64,000 nucleotides of DNA from Marinitoga piezophila KA3 (lineage in GTDB: Bacteria > Thermotogota > Thermotogae > Petrotogales > Petrotogaceae), in assembly GCF_000255135.1 (NCBI RefSeq), contig NC_016751.1:434001-498000 (forward strand), read 5' to 3'. This document shows, piece after piece, positions 54,761-63,402 of this stretch (positions within the stretch are counted from its first letter, which is position 1; the number at the start of each line of letters is the position of its first letter). The notes under the pieces are model-generated. The model did no database searches and was not told where the DNA came from. It saw only the letters and a list, made by a program, of their open reading frames with translations. A program made the translations under genes and the position numbers.

Positions 54761-55663
54761 TCAATCCCTTAATGAACGACCGGTAAGATGTAGAAAAACA
54801 TCTTCAAGATTTGGTTTTCTTATAGTTAAGTTATCAACAGTAATTTCTGATTTTTTTGTTAAATTCAATATTTCAAATAATACTTTTTCAACTTCATTTG
54901 TTTCTATTTCCACTTTTTCATTCGTAACATTTATTTCTCTAAACTTATCTAAAAAAAGATCAGGTGTTTTTGTTTCAAATGTAATAATTGATTTTTTATT
55001 TAGAGATTTAATTAATTCATTAACACTGCCATTTGCAATTATTTTTCCATGATCTATTATGTAAACTCTATCTGAAAGATATTCAGCTTCTTCCATATAA
55101 TGTGTGGTTAAAACTATGGTTTTACCAGCTTTTTTAAGGTTTAAAACAATTTCCCATATATTTCTTCTTGACTGTGGGTCAAGTCCTGTAGTTGGTTCAT
55201 CGAGAAACAGTATATCAGGATCATTGATTAAAGCAACGCCTATAGCAAGACGTTGCTTTTGACCACCGGACAATTTCTTTACTTTTGAATTTTTCTTTTC
55301 ATTTAATGACATAATTTCAAGTATTTCATCCGCTTCTCTGGTTTTGGGATATAAACCTTCAAACATTTTTAATGTTTCATATACTGTAAGGTTATCAAAA
55401 AAAGCACTGTTTTGTAATTGAACACCTATTCTTTGTTTTATGTAATTATCCGAAGGGTCAGTATATTTATCAAAATATATTATTTCTCCGGAATCCTTTT
55501 TTCTAAGTCCTTCTATAATTTCAAGTGTAGTGGTTTTTCCTGCACCATTTGGGCCTAAGAAAGCAAACACTTCACCTTCGTATACATCAAAGGAAATGTC
55601 ATCTACAGCCTTAACATTTTTATAATACTTTTTTAAGTGCTTAATCTCAATTATTTTTTTCAT
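54761..55663 (-). CDS. ABC transporter ATP-binding protein (DrrA/CcmA type)
   Basis: A 300-residue ATPase. Walker A is GPNGAGKTTTLEI, the Q-loop QLQNSAFFD, signature KLSGGQKQRLAIGVAL, Walker B DILFLDEPTTGLDPQSRR, H-loop LTTHYMEEA. A C-terminal ~70-residue domain ends in NLEDVFLHLTGRSLRD, as in DrrA-like exporters. It energises the two permeases encoded immediately downstream. It is 59 bases after the S41 peptidase gene and may share its transcript. Confidence 0.95.
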   Translation of the reverse strand: MKKIIEIKHLKKYYKNVKAVDDISFDVYEGEVFAFLGPNGAGKTTTLEIIEGLRKKDSGEIIYFDKYTDPSDNYIKQRIGVQLQNSAFFDNLTVYETLKMFEGLYPKTREADEILEIMSLNEKKNSKVKKLSGGQKQRLAIGVALINDPDILFLDEPTTGLDPQSRRNIWEIVLNLKKAGKTIVLTTHYMEEAEYLSDRVYIIDHGKIIANGSVNELIKSLNKKSIITFETKTPDLFLDKFREINVTNEKVEIETNEVEKVLFEILNLTKKSEITVDNLTIRKPNLEDVFLHLTGRSLRD

Positions 55664-55722
55664 ACTTTCACTCTCCAGGATAATCTAGACTATATAAAAG
55701 CTCTATTCATATTATAGAAAAT

Positions 55723-57099
55723 TTACTTTTGAGATGAATTTATAATTTCTATTACCTTCTCAAGTTGAGGATTCCTTTTATTTATAATATCATTTATAGT
55801 TGTAAAAACTGTTATATCTGGATATAAAGCATCTTCATCATTTTTTGAGGTATCAGGACGAATAAATCTTTTAAATGAAACTGTAAATGGTATTCCAACT
55901 TCTGGTGTCTGAAAATATAAAATATCTCCATAATGTGAAGGTTTATTTCCGGTTGGTTCTCCTACTAACATTGCTATATTATTATCTCCCAATACAGCAG
56001 CAAACCAATTACCACTACTATATGTTTTTCCAGAAATAAGTACATAAATTTTCCCTTTAAATAATAAAGATTTATCTTCTATTTTTTCATTAAGTTGAAT
56101 TGACGGTAAATATTTCTTATATCCAGTTCCATATATTTTTCTTTGTTTTTCCACAGGTTTGGAGAATCTTATTTCAGCACCATATGTTTTATATTTTTCA
56201 ATATCAATATATTTTAAAAATTCATCTGTCACAAGAGAATTTCCACCTAAATTATATCTTAAATCAACAACAATATTTTTAATATTATTTAGTGAAACAT
56301 CTTTAAAAAACTTAAATAAGATTTCTTTATAATGTTCATCATATATACATTTCTTTATTTTTAATATGCCAATATTTTTAGAAATATCTATTTTATAAGA
56401 TATCCAGTCTGATTTTTGTTTATGAATTCCTTTGTATTTTTGTAATTTTATATTGAATGTCTTTATATCATTATTTCTCATTATTGTTAATTTAATAACT
56501 CCATTATCTATTAAATTTAAATATCCCAAATATAATTCTGAAGAAAGTATACTTCGGGCATTTTGTTTTATCCAAAAATCATTTTCTGATGGAATTATTT
56601 TTCTTAGTTCTTTTAAAATTTCCTCGGATGATTTATTATTTATTGTAAGTATTTTATCTCCTTTTTTTAATTCATAAATATTATCCAACGCATATATACC
56701 ATCATTAAGCCATATAATAGGAAAATCATAAAATATATAATTTGTAAGAGATGGAAATACAAGATGAGTGTGAGAATCTTTAATTGAACATATTATTTCA
56801 TTTAAAATAAAATAAAAATCAAATACTTTCATTGGTTGAGTTATCTTATTATATGCATTTTTTATTATTTTTTCCTGTTCATCTGAAAATCCAGAATAAG
56901 TAGAAGGATGAACTTCTTTTAAAATATTAACCAGATAATCAATATCCTTTTTCATCTGCTGTGGTGTAACTTTTGTATCAATTGGTAATATCTTTCTGTT
57001 ATCATAACTCTGTCTATAATTATCGTTTATTGCCTCAATACCAAAAAATATTGTTGAAAAAAAGAATAATATATAAAAAACTACTATTCTATTTTTCAT
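55723..57099 (-). CDS. Secreted S41-family (tail-specific protease-like) peptidase
   Basis: 458 residues with a signal peptide (VVFYILFFFSTIFFGIEA). A helical N-terminal domain (QQMKKDIDYLVNILKEVHPSTY) resembles Tsp-like caps. A PDZ-like segment lies near 145-170. The catalytic core has IVVDLRYNLGGNSLVTDEFL, ISGKTYSSGNWFAAVL with the nucleophilic Ser, and VGEPTGNKPSHYGD with the general-base Lys. Acts outside the membrane; substrate unknown. It abuts the LiaF-like gene (TAATG). Confidence 0.88.
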   Translation of the reverse strand: MKNRIVVFYILFFFSTIFFGIEAINDNYRQSYDNRKILPIDTKVTPQQMKKDIDYLVNILKEVHPSTYSGFSDEQEKIIKNAYNKITQPMKVFDFYFILNEIICSIKDSHTHLVFPSLTNYIFYDFPIIWLNDGIYALDNIYELKKGDKILTINNKSSEEILKELRKIIPSENDFWIKQNARSILSSELYLGYLNLIDNGVIKLTIMRNNDIKTFNIKLQKYKGIHKQKSDWISYKIDISKNIGILKIKKCIYDEHYKEILFKFFKDVSLNNIKNIVVDLRYNLGGNSLVTDEFLKYIDIEKYKTYGAEIRFSKPVEKQRKIYGTGYKKYLPSIQLNEKIEDKSLLFKGKIYVLISGKTYSSGNWFAAVLGDNNIAMLVGEPTGNKPSHYGDILYFQTPEVGIPFTVSFKRFIRPDTSKNDEDALYPDITVFTTINDIINKRNPQLEKVIEIINSSQK

Positions 57100-57959
57100 T
57101 AATTTCCCACCTCTCCTACAATTTTCAATGAGATACTTGAAACTCCACTATCAGAAATAATTCTTATATCTGGATTAATATCTGTTTTTATCAATCCAGA
57201 ATCAATATGAGTATTTTTCACCAAACCATCAAGAGAATAAAAATATGTGCTGTTTTCTGGTATTTTCAAAGATAATTTCAAAGCTCCGCTATCTGTATTT
57301 ATTACAAGCGGAATGTTAAATCCTTCTCTTATTTCTCCTTTTATATTAGCGGCACCAGCGTCTATTGAAATTTTTTCTATATTATTATATTGTTCTTTTA
57401 ATTCAAAGTTAGCGGCACCTGCATTAATATCAAAATTATATGTATATTTTGAAGGAAGATCCAAAATAATTTTATATCCGTTTTTTAAAAAAGTATCAGA
57501 ATTAATCTTTATTACATTACCATTATTCATTATTTCAAGAGGTTCAGGACCATAATATGTTCCTTCTATTTTATCTATATCATCTCTAATATTTACTTTT
57601 ACAGTTACTGCAGAAAAATCCATTTTAAAGGTTTTATTCTCATACTCATCTGGCAATATTTCAAAATAATTTTTTTCATATTTCTCTTCATTATAATCAA
57701 ATGAAAAAGATGTATCAAAGGTATTTTTATTCCAGAATAATAAGAGTAAAATAAATATAATTCCAACTACAGTATTAAGATGCTTCATCCATTTTAGCTT
57801 TTTGGTTGAAGATAATATGGAAATTCCTATCATAATAAAAATAAACGGCCAGAATCTTGTGAAATTGAAAACTATTCTTGTAAATAAATCAATGTCAAAA
57901 CCATTTAAAATAAGAAAAATACCCATTAATACGAAAAATATCCCCATTACATATTTCAT
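57099..57959 (-). CDS. LiaF-like membrane protein (DUF5668 / toast-rack domain)
   Basis: 286 residues: two to three N-terminal helices (MGIFFVLMGIFLILNGFDI; FWPFIFIMIGISILS; VVGIIFILLLLFW) followed by a beta-rich domain with repetitive, glycine-bounded strands (FDINAGAANFELKE; ISIDAGAANIKGEI; VINTDSGALKLSL; TDINPDIRIISDSGVSSISLK), a right-handed repeat like the DUF2154/LiaF-LiaG family. In Firmicutes LiaF tunes an envelope-stress two-component system; no sensor kinase is seen here. It overlaps the pspC gene by four bases. Confidence 0.75.
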   Translation of the reverse strand: MKYVMGIFFVLMGIFLILNGFDIDLFTRIVFNFTRFWPFIFIMIGISILSSTKKLKWMKHLNTVVGIIFILLLLFWNKNTFDTSFSFDYNEEKYEKNYFEILPDEYENKTFKMDFSAVTVKVNIRDDIDKIEGTYYGPEPLEIMNNGNVIKINSDTFLKNGYKIILDLPSKYTYNFDINAGAANFELKEQYNNIEKISIDAGAANIKGEIREGFNIPLVINTDSGALKLSLKIPENSTYFYSLDGLVKNTHIDSGLIKTDINPDIRIISDSGVSSISLKIVGEVGN

Positions 57960-58369
57960 CTTTTTTCACCCCATTCATTGTAGATTAAATATATACCCAA
58001 AAATACAAGTATTATACCTGCTATTAGAGCTGAAGAAAAATGAACAATTTCAGGAAAAAAATTATAAAGTATTTGAAGTATTCCAATTATAATAAACGCT
58101 GAGCCTATAAATATGCTTTCCATCTCTCTATTTCTCTTTTTATAGTTTTTTCCTTCAATAGTTTCAGTTTCAAACTTGTTATTTAAAGGTTCCGTAGGGA
58201 TTATTAACCACGCAATAATATATACCCATATTCCAATACCATTACTTAAAAATAAAGCTATACATATTAACCTTACTATAATAGAACTTATATCAAAATA
58301 TTCAGCAATGCCACCACAAACTCCTGCAACTACACGATCCTTTCTCGAACGATAAAGTTGTTTTCTCAC
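57956..58369 (-). CDS. PspC-domain membrane protein
   Basis: 137 residues. The N-terminal PspC domain reads QLYRSRKDRVVAGVCGGIAEYFDI..VRLICIALFL and WVYIIAWLIIPTEP; then a basic linker and two more membrane helices (IFIGSAFIIIGILQILYNF; ALIAGIILVFLGIYLIYN). PspC proteins sense membrane damage. The start is GTG at 58369, six bases after GGGGTG; a GTG three codons upstream overlaps that site. It heads the run with LiaF-like, S41 and ABC genes. Confidence 0.87.
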   Translation of the reverse strand: MRKQLYRSRKDRVVAGVCGGIAEYFDISSIIVRLICIALFLSNGIGIWVYIIAWLIIPTEPLNNKFETETIEGKNYKKRNREMESIFIGSAFIIIGILQILYNFFPEIVHFSSALIAGIILVFLGIYLIYNEWGEKR

Positions 58370-58464
58370 AATCTCCACCCCTTTTAAAATTAATTAACAA
58401 TTATATTTTACACCTAAATATTATTTTTTTTATAAGTTTTCCGACATAACGTTCATTTTTTTAT

Positions 58465-58492
58465 TTGAAATGTCATATTTTTGTTTTATAAT
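58465..58492 (+). promoter_or_regulatory. Promoter of the nitrilase-like/peptidase pair
   Basis: TTGAAA (58465-58470), 16 bases, TATAAT (58487-58492). A second overlapping TATAAT sits at 58492-58497. Confidence 0.6.
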
Positions 58493-58527
58493 ATAATTAT
58501 AGAAAGAAAAACTTTCGGAGGTGAATT

Positions 58528-59064
58528 ATGAACTTGAATTTTCTTGTTTTGCAGTTTAACCCTTTAAATTCCCTTGAAGAAAATATAGAGTTTATTGAAG
58601 GAATGGTAGATTTTGTTTATCATAAAAATCCTTCTTTTATGTTTATAAACGGAAATGCTTTTAAAAATGGTTCTATAAACGATGATGAATTAGAACAAAT
58701 ATCTGATTTCCTATCAGCAATTGCAGACTATAATAATTTAACAATTATTACAGGGCAATTTTATCAAAAGAAATATCAATTACTTATTCAAAAACCTTTT
58801 GAAGAATTGGAAATAAAAAAAGATTTTGAATTAAAATTGAATAGCGGCAAAATAATTGCTGTAAATTCAAATATTGAAGATAATAATAAAAAATTAAATG
58901 TAATTATAAATCCTAATTTTGAAATTGAAAATATCGATAATATAAAGGCTTTTGAAAATTATGTATATTTAACTCAACCGCATCTTGGAAAAACACATAT
59001 AAAAATAGGTGATAAAAAATGGGTTGGTGGAAATCTCGAAGGATTTATCTCTTTCTCCTGGTAA
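58528..59064 (+). CDS. Nitrilase-fold-like protein lacking catalytic residues
   Basis: 178 residues. The N-terminus (NFLVLQFNPLNSLEENIEFIEGMVDFVYH) and FLSAIADYNNLTIITGQF resemble the first half of the carbon-nitrogen hydrolase fold, where an ALVQ..P..D..N..K..E pattern occurs. The catalytic Glu motif (PEL) is replaced by FINGNAF and no matching Lys or Cys is visible; at 178 residues it is also much shorter than the ~260 of the family. It could be a binding protein or a decaying gene, but its reading frame is intact and it overlaps the peptidase gene by 46 bases. Assignment is tentative. Confidence 0.45.
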   Translation: MNLNFLVLQFNPLNSLEENIEFIEGMVDFVYHKNPSFMFINGNAFKNGSINDDELEQISDFLSAIADYNNLTIITGQFYQKKYQLLIQKPFEELEIKKDFELKLNSGKIIAVNSNIEDNNKKLNVIINPNFEIENIDNIKAFENYVYLTQPHLGKTHIKIGDKKWVGGNLEGFISFSW

Positions 59065-59843
59065 TTTTTCTATTTCTCTTTAACTTTATAATTTTTAAAA
59101 AGGATAGCATTACCATAATTAATTTAAATCCCTTTGAAACTATAGAGTTTTTCAATGGGAAAAATTTTACTGAATATAATTTTGGAATAAAAAGAATAAA
59201 AATAGATGAAATTATGCTTATTAATTTTCAGAAAAACTATACTATACATATACCAATTAAAATAAACACTGATTTTGAAGTAAGAAATACAAATAAGTTA
59301 TATATTGCATATTCAATTCCTGAAAATAAAATTCTTTTAGATAATACTAAAATATATTATGAAGATAATTTCGATGTTTCTTATATAACAGAGGGAATTA
59401 TTTTCCTAAAATCAGTAAATATTGAACTTCCAGAAGAGTTATATATATTTAATAATGAATATGCACAATCCTTTTTTCTTTATCCGAACTATATATTTCT
59501 AAGAAATATCGATTTCAAAAACGGTATTTTTGTGCACGAACTCTCGCACTATGTTTTTGGATATAAAATACAAAAAAAGAAAAAAAGTGATATATGGCCT
59601 GAATTAATTGCTGAAGCAATAAGGTTAAACTATTTAAAATCAACAAACCGAAATTTGTATAAAAAAGTTATTGAAGATAAAGATAAAAGTGAGGATATAT
59701 ATAGTAAAGTTTTAGATTATCCTATATTGGTGAATAATATATATCAATTTATATCTACTTTTAAAGAACAATATTATAATAAAAAGATGTCTGATGATGA
59801 GTTTTTTAGTCTTTTGAATAAATACAGAAGGGAGATGGAATAA
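59019..59843 (+). CDS. Membrane-anchored HExxH zinc metallopeptidase-like protein
   Basis: 274 residues: a basic start and one membrane helix (IYLFLLVIFLFLFNFIIF), then an extracytoplasmic domain. The zinc motif is FVHELSHYVFG near 173-181, followed by WPELIAEAIRLNYL with a candidate third ligand Glu, a gluzincin-like arrangement. No known family is recognised. The ATG follows GGTGAT, inside the 3' end of the upstream gene, so translation is coupled to it. The next gene, an antiporter, starts right after its stop. Confidence 0.6.
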   Translation: MGWWKSRRIYLFLLVIFLFLFNFIIFKKDSITIINLNPFETIEFFNGKNFTEYNFGIKRIKIDEIMLINFQKNYTIHIPIKINTDFEVRNTNKLYIAYSIPENKILLDNTKIYYEDNFDVSYITEGIIFLKSVNIELPEELYIFNNEYAQSFFLYPNYIFLRNIDFKNGIFVHELSHYVFGYKIQKKKKSDIWPELIAEAIRLNYLKSTNRNLYKKVIEDKDKSEDIYSKVLDYPILVNNIYQFISTFKEQYYNKKMSDDEFFSLLNKYRREME

Positions 59844-60803
59844 TTGTTATTGGATTTTGTCCTTGTAGTGATTGGAATGATTTTACTAATAAAAGGTGCA
59901 GATTATCTTATTAGCGGTGCTGTTGGCTTTTCAAGAAAAATGGGAGTTTCAGAATTATTTACAGGACTAACATTAGTTGCTTTTGGCACAAGTGCTCCAG
60001 AATTATTTGTTAGTATAAGTGCTGCTTTTAAAGGTTCAGCAGGTATTGCTTTAGGAAATGTAATAGGAAGTAATATCGCAAATATTGCTTTAATTCTTGG
60101 GCTTTCATCGATGGTTAGAAAGAGCATAATAAAAAAAAGCACTTTATTATATGAAATACCGTTTGTTATTCTTATTTCTATGACATTGTTATTTATGTTG
60201 CTTGATGGAAATAGTTCTCTCTCAAATTACGATGGTTTTATGCTACTTACATACTTAATTATATTTATAGCTTATATGTATAATATGGCAAAAATGGATA
60301 AAACCTTTCAGGAACAATTTTCTGAAGAATTAAATGAAGTAGAAACTAAAGATATGTCCTGGGGTAAAATTACATTCTTATCATTGCTTGGTATTGTAAT
60401 GTTGGCTATTGGTGGAGACGTAACTGTTAATGGAGCATCAGGACTGGCTATAGCGATGGGATTGTCCGAAACACTTATTGGTGTAACTATTATAGCTTTA
60501 GGAACTTCTTTACCAGAACTTGTTACAAGTATTATCGCAGCAAAAAAAGGAACAAACGATATTCTTGTTGGCAATTTAATAGGTTCTAATGCTTTTAATA
60601 TCTTAGTTGTTCTTGGAATTTCTGCAAGTATTCATCCAATTGTACCTGATAGAAATGTAATATTCGATGCTTATTATATGGTTGGAATAATAATATTAAC
60701 AGAATTATTTATGTTTAGAAAAAGAGAAATGGGATTTTTTAAGGGGTTAATTTTGTTGTTGTTATATTGTATATACATTGGAATCAGTATTAACATCGGC
60801 TAA
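59844..60803 (+). CDS. Calcium/sodium antiporter (CaCA family, YrbG type)
   Basis: 319 residues, ten or so helices as two alpha-repeats. Repeat 1 has LTLVAFGTSAPELFVSISAA and GNVIGSNIANIALILG; repeat 2 has VTIIALGTSLPELVTSIIAA and GNLIGSNAFNILVVLG, the cation-binding signatures. An acidic loop (FQEQFSEELNEVETKDM) separates them. It exchanges Ca2+ or another cation for Na+ or H+ across the cytoplasmic membrane. The start is TTG after GGGAGATGG. Confidence 0.95.
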   Translation: MLLDFVLVVIGMILLIKGADYLISGAVGFSRKMGVSELFTGLTLVAFGTSAPELFVSISAAFKGSAGIALGNVIGSNIANIALILGLSSMVRKSIIKKSTLLYEIPFVILISMTLLFMLLDGNSSLSNYDGFMLLTYLIIFIAYMYNMAKMDKTFQEQFSEELNEVETKDMSWGKITFLSLLGIVMLAIGGDVTVNGASGLAIAMGLSETLIGVTIIALGTSLPELVTSIIAAKKGTNDILVGNLIGSNAFNILVVLGISASIHPIVPDRNVIFDAYYMVGIIILTELFMFRKREMGFFKGLILLLLYCIYIGISINIG

Positions 60804-60815
60804 GGAGGGGATACT

Positions 60816-61499
60816 ATGAAAGTAACTTTTATCGGGCATGCTACAGTATTAATAGAAGGAAGCAAAAAGTTTATTATTGACCCTTTTCTCAATGACAATC
60901 CACAATCAACACTAAAAGTTGACGATGTAAAAGAATTAGATTATATTCTTGTAACGCATGGTCATTTAGATCATCTTGGAAATACAGTAGAGCTTGCGAA
61001 AAAAACTGGAGCAGTTGTAATATCAAACTTTGAAATTTGTGAATATCTTGGTTCAAAAGGAGTAAAAAATATACACCCAATGCATATAGGAGGAAGAAAA
61101 CAATTTGATTTTGGTTCATTAAAAATGACCCCTGCTTTACATGGTTCTGGAATTATAGAAGGAGATAAAATAATATATGGTGGTAATCCTGGAGGATTTA
61201 TTGTAGAAATAGATGGAAAAAAGATTTATCATGCTGGTGATACAGGATTAACTAAAGATATGGAATTATTGGAACTTGAAAATATTGATATTGCATTCTT
61301 ACCTATTGGCGGAAATTTCGTAATGGATGTTGAAGATGCAGTAATTGCAACAAAGATGATAAAACCAAAAGTAGTAGTTCCATTCCATTATAATACATGG
61401 GATATTATCAGTGCTGATCCACAGGCATTTAAAACAAAAGTAGAAAGTCTCGGAGTAAATTGTGAAATTTTAAAACCAGGAGAATATATTGAATTTTAA
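60816..61499 (+). CDS. UPF0173 metal-dependent hydrolase (MBL fold)
   Basis: A 227-residue metallo-beta-lactamase-fold protein: [41 protein letters not shown] with the HxHxDH-type site, [32 protein letters not shown] and [15 protein letters not shown]0173 members are predicted hydrolases with unknown substrates. The ATG follows AAGGAGGGG, 12 bases after the antiporter. Confidence 0.93.
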   Translation: MKVTFIGHATVLIEGSKKFIIDPFLNDNPQSTLKVDDVKELDYILVTHGHLDHLGNTVELAKKTGAVVISNFEICEYLGSKGVKNIHPMHIGGRKQFDFGSLKMTPALHGSGIIEGDKIIYGGNPGGFIVEIDGKKIYHAGDTGLTKDMELLELENIDIAFLPIGGNFVMDVEDAVIATKMIKPKVVVPFHYNTWDIISADPQAFKTKVESLGVNCEILKPGEYIEF

Positions 61500-61593
61500 A
61501 TTTCAAGCACTGTTAACAAAATTTCTTTAATATTTAAAGTCTATTTGTTAAAATCCCCCTGAAAGAAAAAATAAAAAGTAAGGGGGTTATGAA

Positions 61594-61869
61594 ATGATAA
61601 AAGCTATGTACTTTGCAAACAAAACATGCAGAACATGTAAGGCATTATGGCCAAAGGTCGAAGCTTTAATGGCAGAAAACAATATTGAAGTAGAATATGT
61701 GGATATTGATGAAAAAATGGAAGTCGCAGGTCAAATGCTTGTTTTCTCTGTACCAACACTTGTATTTGTTGATGAGGATAATAAAGAAATTACACGTTTC
61801 TATAGAAACTTTGGTATGCATGAAGTTCAGGCATTTGTAGACAGATATATGGAAATAATAAACTCATAA
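61594..61869 (+). CDS. Small thioredoxin-fold protein
   Basis: 91 residues with a redox motif CRTCK (FANKTCRTCKALWPK) instead of the thioredoxin CGPC, and the cis-Pro segment FSVPTLVFVDEDN. The size and CxxC suggest a thiol-disulphide carrier or glutaredoxin-like protein; partner unknown. The ATG follows AAGGGGG. It is flanked by a 94-base gap and a terminator, so probably monocistronic. Confidence 0.88.
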   Translation: MIKAMYFANKTCRTCKALWPKVEALMAENNIEVEYVDIDEKMEVAGQMLVFSVPTLVFVDEDNKEITRFYRNFGMHEVQAFVDRYMEIINS

Positions 61870-61879
61870 TTTTATAAAA

Positions 61880-61917
61880 ATACCGCCAGTTGAAAAATCT
61901 TCTGGCGGTATTTTTTA
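61880..61917 (+). terminator. Terminator after the thioredoxin-like gene
   Basis: ATACCGCCAG (61880-61889) pairs with CTGGCGGTAT (61902-61911), followed by a run of T. Confidence 0.9.
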
Positions 61918-62008
61918 TTTTCTCAAAAACTTTTTGAATTTTAATTTCTGTTTTTGTAACTTAAAATGGTATAATATATGTGAAAAAGATTCTGGAAGGA
62001 GGAAGATA

Positions 62009-62536
62009 ATGTCAATTAGCACTGGCGGTGGAGATAAAGGTCAAACAAGTTTATGGTCTGGCGAAAGAGTAGACAAAGATGATGCCAGGGTTGAAGCATA
62101 CGGAACTATTGATGAATTATCATCTTTTTTAGGAGAAGCAAAACATTATGTAAAATCCTATAAAGTAAAAGATATTATCCACAAAGTTCAAGATAACCTT
62201 TTCAGGGTTGCAGGAGAACTTGCATCTGAAAGCAAACTTTTTGTTCAACCAATAACAAAAGAAGATGTAGATGAAATCACAAAACTTGTCCATTATTTTG
62301 AAGATGCAGTGCAATTAAAAGGCTTTGTTATACCTGGAACAACTATACAATCAGCAAAACTTGACATTTGTAGAACTATAGCAAGGCGTGCAGAAAGAAG
62401 AATAATAACTCTTTCTAAAAAAAATAAAGTAAATGAATACCTTATAAAATACGTAAATAGATTATCTGATCTTTTATTTATTATGGCAAGATTTGAAGAA
62501 TACATCGAAGATAAAATCGAATATAAAAAGTGGTGA
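62009..62536 (+). CDS. PduO-type cob(I)alamin adenosyltransferase
   Basis: 175 residues forming a five-helix bundle. STGGGDKGQTSLWSGERVDKDD binds ATP, AYGTIDELSSFLG follows, and CRTIARRAERRIITL and VNEYLIKYVNRLSDLLFIMARFEE complete the active site. It makes adenosylcobalamin, required by KamDE of the upstream lysine operon. The start is the ATG after GGAGGAAGATA; a longer frame from 61934 has no site. It is two bases from DUF503. Confidence 0.95.
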   Translation: MSISTGGGDKGQTSLWSGERVDKDDARVEAYGTIDELSSFLGEAKHYVKSYKVKDIIHKVQDNLFRVAGELASESKLFVQPITKEDVDEITKLVHYFEDAVQLKGFVIPGTTIQSAKLDICRTIARRAERRIITLSKKNKVNEYLIKYVNRLSDLLFIMARFEEYIEDKIEYKKW

Positions 62537-62538
62537 AT

Positions 62539-62817
62539 ATGAGAGTTTTATTGGCATATTATCAAATTAGATTATTTGATGTACATTCATTAAAAGAAAA
62601 AAGAAGCATTGTAAAACGACTTATAAATAAACTGAGAAAAAAATTTAATCTTGCAATAACTGAAAGCGATTTCCATGACAATAAACAATTGCTTGAAATA
62701 TCTATAGTTACGCTTTCCAAAGATAAAGATTTCCTTATATCCTTTTTTGAAACCATAGAAGAAGAAATAGAAACAGAAGGTTTTACACTTTATTCTTCAG
62801 AATTTGAAATTTTATGA
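62539..62817 (+). CDS. DUF503 protein (YlxP-like)
   Basis: 92 residues with VHSLKEKRSIVKRLINKLRKKFNLAITESDFHDNKQ (about 15-50), the signature of DUF503/YlxP. Ribosome-associated genes often lie near; here it follows the adenosyltransferase by two bases. The ATG is preceded by GTGGTGA; in-frame upstream GTGs at 62530 and 62533 overlap that site. Confidence 0.9.
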   Translation: MRVLLAYYQIRLFDVHSLKEKRSIVKRLINKLRKKFNLAITESDFHDNKQLLEISIVTLSKDKDFLISFFETIEEEIETEGFTLYSSEFEIL

Positions 62818-62826
62818 GGTGATATA

Positions 62827-63402
62827 TTGGAAACAATAAAAGAAGAAATAAAAGAACTATTAAATAAACTCGTAAGCCCTTATAGATTAAAACATATTAT
62901 GGGTGTAGCATATATGTCAAAAATACTCGCAAATCTATATGGTGTATCTGAATTAAAAGCTGAAATAGCCGCCTTTGGGCATGACCTTTTTAGGGATGTG
63001 AAACCTTATCGTTTCTTAAATATGGCAAAAAGTTATGGATTGGAACTCTCCAAGGTAGAAGTCAAAAATCCAATATTATTGCATGGAAAAATAGCCGCTG
63101 AATTCTTGAAAAAAAAATATAATATTTGTAATGATATTTATGAGGCTATATATTTTCATACAAGTGGCTGTAAATGCTTTAATACAAATATAATTGGAAA
63201 GATATTATTTATTTCAGATTCAATTGAACCTACAAGGAATTATGAAAATGTTGAGTATTTGAGAGAATTAGCAAAAAGAGATATTGAAAAAGCTTATATA
63301 GAAATATTAAAAAATAAAATAATTTATGCTATTGAAAAAAAACATTTATTGCTGTATGAAACTGTTGAAGCATGGAATTATAATATTATGGAGGTGGAGT
63401 AA
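62827..63402 (+). CDS. yqeK: YqeK-like HD-domain hydrolase
   Basis: A 191-residue HD-superfamily phosphohydrolase, related to YqeK, which cleaves diadenosine tetraphosphate. Metal motifs are YRLKHIMGVAYMSKILA, IAAFGHDLFRDVK (HD), LHGKIAAEFLKKKY and IYFHTSG, FISDSIEPTRNYENVE. The start is TTG after GAGGTGAT. It is followed within one base by a membrane-anchored gene; the YqeK-LytR-like order recurs in many bacteria. Confidence 0.9.
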   Translation: METIKEEIKELLNKLVSPYRLKHIMGVAYMSKILANLYGVSELKAEIAAFGHDLFRDVKPYRFLNMAKSYGLELSKVEVKNPILLHGKIAAEFLKKKYNICNDIYEAIYFHTSGCKCFNTNIIGKILFISDSIEPTRNYENVEYLRELAKRDIEKAYIEILKNKIIYAIEKKHLLLYETVEAWNYNIMEVE

